Assembly: GCF_027943255.1 (NCBI RefSeq) | Contig: NC_072893.1 | Location: 100,509,784 to 100,573,783 of the forward strand | Origin: Anastrepha obliqua | Lineage: Eukaryota > Arthropoda > Insecta > Diptera > Tephritidae | Direction of reading: 5' to 3' | Length of the DNA stretch: 64,000 nucleotides | Part shown: positions 62,982-64,000 of the stretch, piece by piece | How the letters are laid out: the number at the start of each line of letters is the position of its first letter | Position numbering within the stretch: position 1 is the first letter of the stretch | The notes under the pieces: model-generated | What the model saw: the letters and a program-made list of their open reading frames with translations, nothing else | Database searches by the model: none | What the model was told of the DNA's origin: nothing | Position numbers and translations under genes: made by a program

Positions 62982-64000
62982 ATAGTCATCGATATGATAG
63001 GTGTAAAGTGTAAGCAACGATATTAAGGGAAGGGTATATGAAAATACTTAATATTTGATTGTAATCGGACTTTACTACATCACGGTAACGGTAGTGTAGA
63101 TGTTTATACATGGTAAACAAAATTTACCATAAAAAAAATTCATCTTGCAAACTCTTTTTAATTATCGTTCTTCATTAGTTGTCGGTTCGCGTTGTGTGCA
63201 GCTGCGTGGCCTTCTTCGGAAACTGATGATAAATGTACAAAGTCATTATTGTTTGCTGATACGTACCTCCTGAATTGTATGTACGCTCATGCTTCACTTA
63301 ATATATGGCGGCAGCAATGGATTTTCTTAAGGGATTTTAAAATATCTAGGTATTCTGTATAACACACATTCGTACATAAGTTCAAAAGTTTTATATAAGT
63401 ACTTTTACGAATATTTCTTGCATAAATTCTAGCGCCCTAAAGATCATTTTCATGGTAAATATCGTCGTGTATCTGGTAAATACACCCTGTCAATGTTTGT
63501 GTTGAAAAGGTGGTGAATTCAAATCCAAATTATGGGATAAATATTTAGTCATGTTTTCCACCCTTCTTCTTAAATTCAGCATAATATAAACGTAAGCACA
63601 TTGAAATTTATTGTAACGAGCAGATGCATTAATATGTGTAGTATACATTTCTGCGCACCGAGGATCAGTATTATAGTAAATGCACTTGTCCGAGGTGTCT
63701 GCAAGGTAGTGCCATAAAGATGGTGAATGGTGAATTGCCACATATGGATAAAATTTGGCCATTCTCATGTTTCGACTAATTTTTACGAATTTAAAATTTT
63801 GTAAATTATAGTTTGAGAGCCAACCAATCATTCCTATGATACAATAGAAAGCGGCGTTAATTTGCAGTTATGAACGCTCCAATACGCACCGAAATCATGA
63901 CCTAATAGACGACAAATACATGATTTGCTTTCAATTTGAAGTTGCTTACAGATGAGCAACGGCATATATGCCAAGAGTTATGCTGAAAACAGTGAACGAC
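62982..64000. other. No recognisable gene; one unassigned minus frame
   Basis: A 113-codon minus frame at 63490-63831 (MIGWLSNYNLQNFKFVKISR...) has no motif I recognise and could be an exon or chance. The remainder is AT-rich with TACGTA-type runs. Confidence 0.35.

Noticed and set aside
1..64000. CRISPR array, operon or phage-type defence system
   Set aside because: There are no regularly spaced repeats and no prokaryotic gene organisation; all content fits an insect genome rich in transposons.

Overview
This window reads as intergenic or heterochromatin-like DNA from an insect, most likely a dipteran and plausibly a tephritid fruit fly. It is AT-rich, carries many short TACATA/ATGTATG runs, and is packed with decayed transposable elements whose families are typical of flies. 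These include DD41D Tc1/mariner elements (the rosa type, a name that as I recall comes from Ceratitis), several mariners, hAT, Tigger/pogo, TTAA-type elements, a tRNA-derived SINE and many 5'-truncated non-LTR retrotransposons. The species is an inference. I found no host protein-coding gene I can name, no rRNA or tRNA gene, and no CRISPR or prokaryotic operon structure. Almost every recognisable coding stretch is a transposase or reverse-transcriptase relic.

Layout, left half. 1-620 is a Tc1/mariner relic, 1125-1400 a mariner 3' end and 2175-2560 a LINE 3' end. Two copies of a TTAA-flanked element lie at about 3190-3765 and 7070-7734, and the second has a paralogous empty site at 7989. A DD41D element sits at 5480-6354 against a SINE. 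A long nest occupies 9098-14430: a CR1/Jockey-group LINE on the minus strand holds a DD41D fragment pair and a second, R1-like LINE, and that second LINE holds an RTE fragment and a 257-bp MITE. A 682-bp fold-back element with a perfect 8-bp target duplication is at 15723-16404, a pogo-like non-autonomous element at 16630-17206, and a mariner split by a hAT at 18249-20908. DD41D elements follow at 21974-22895 and 24555-25281.

Layout, right half. 26535-31700 holds LINE fragments and a mariner nested in a LINE. The best preserved DD41D gene is at 33128-34283, with only two in-frame stops. Another DD41D copy is at 35658-36568 and a mariner relic at 37835-38822. A second copy of the first LINE (39000-42610) carries a TTAA element and a DD41D element. 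A mariner plus SINE lies at 43488-45122 and a long-TIR mariner derivative at 45959-46652. A SINE / DD41D / SINE cluster is at 53529-55105, a third TTAA family at 55853-56534, a Tigger-like element with perfect 24-bp TIRs at 59163-60746, a Tc1 relic at 61275-62565, and a perfect 94-bp tandem duplication at 62794-62981.

The genes do not form a pathway. The interest is in how the elements relate to one another. DD41D elements repeatedly lose the N-terminal DNA-binding domain. Three different TTAA families share an internal motif. TA-specific transposons land in the TA-rich tails of SINEs. Several insertions can be ordered in time from their nesting. I computed no alignments, so identities and boundaries are from reading by eye.
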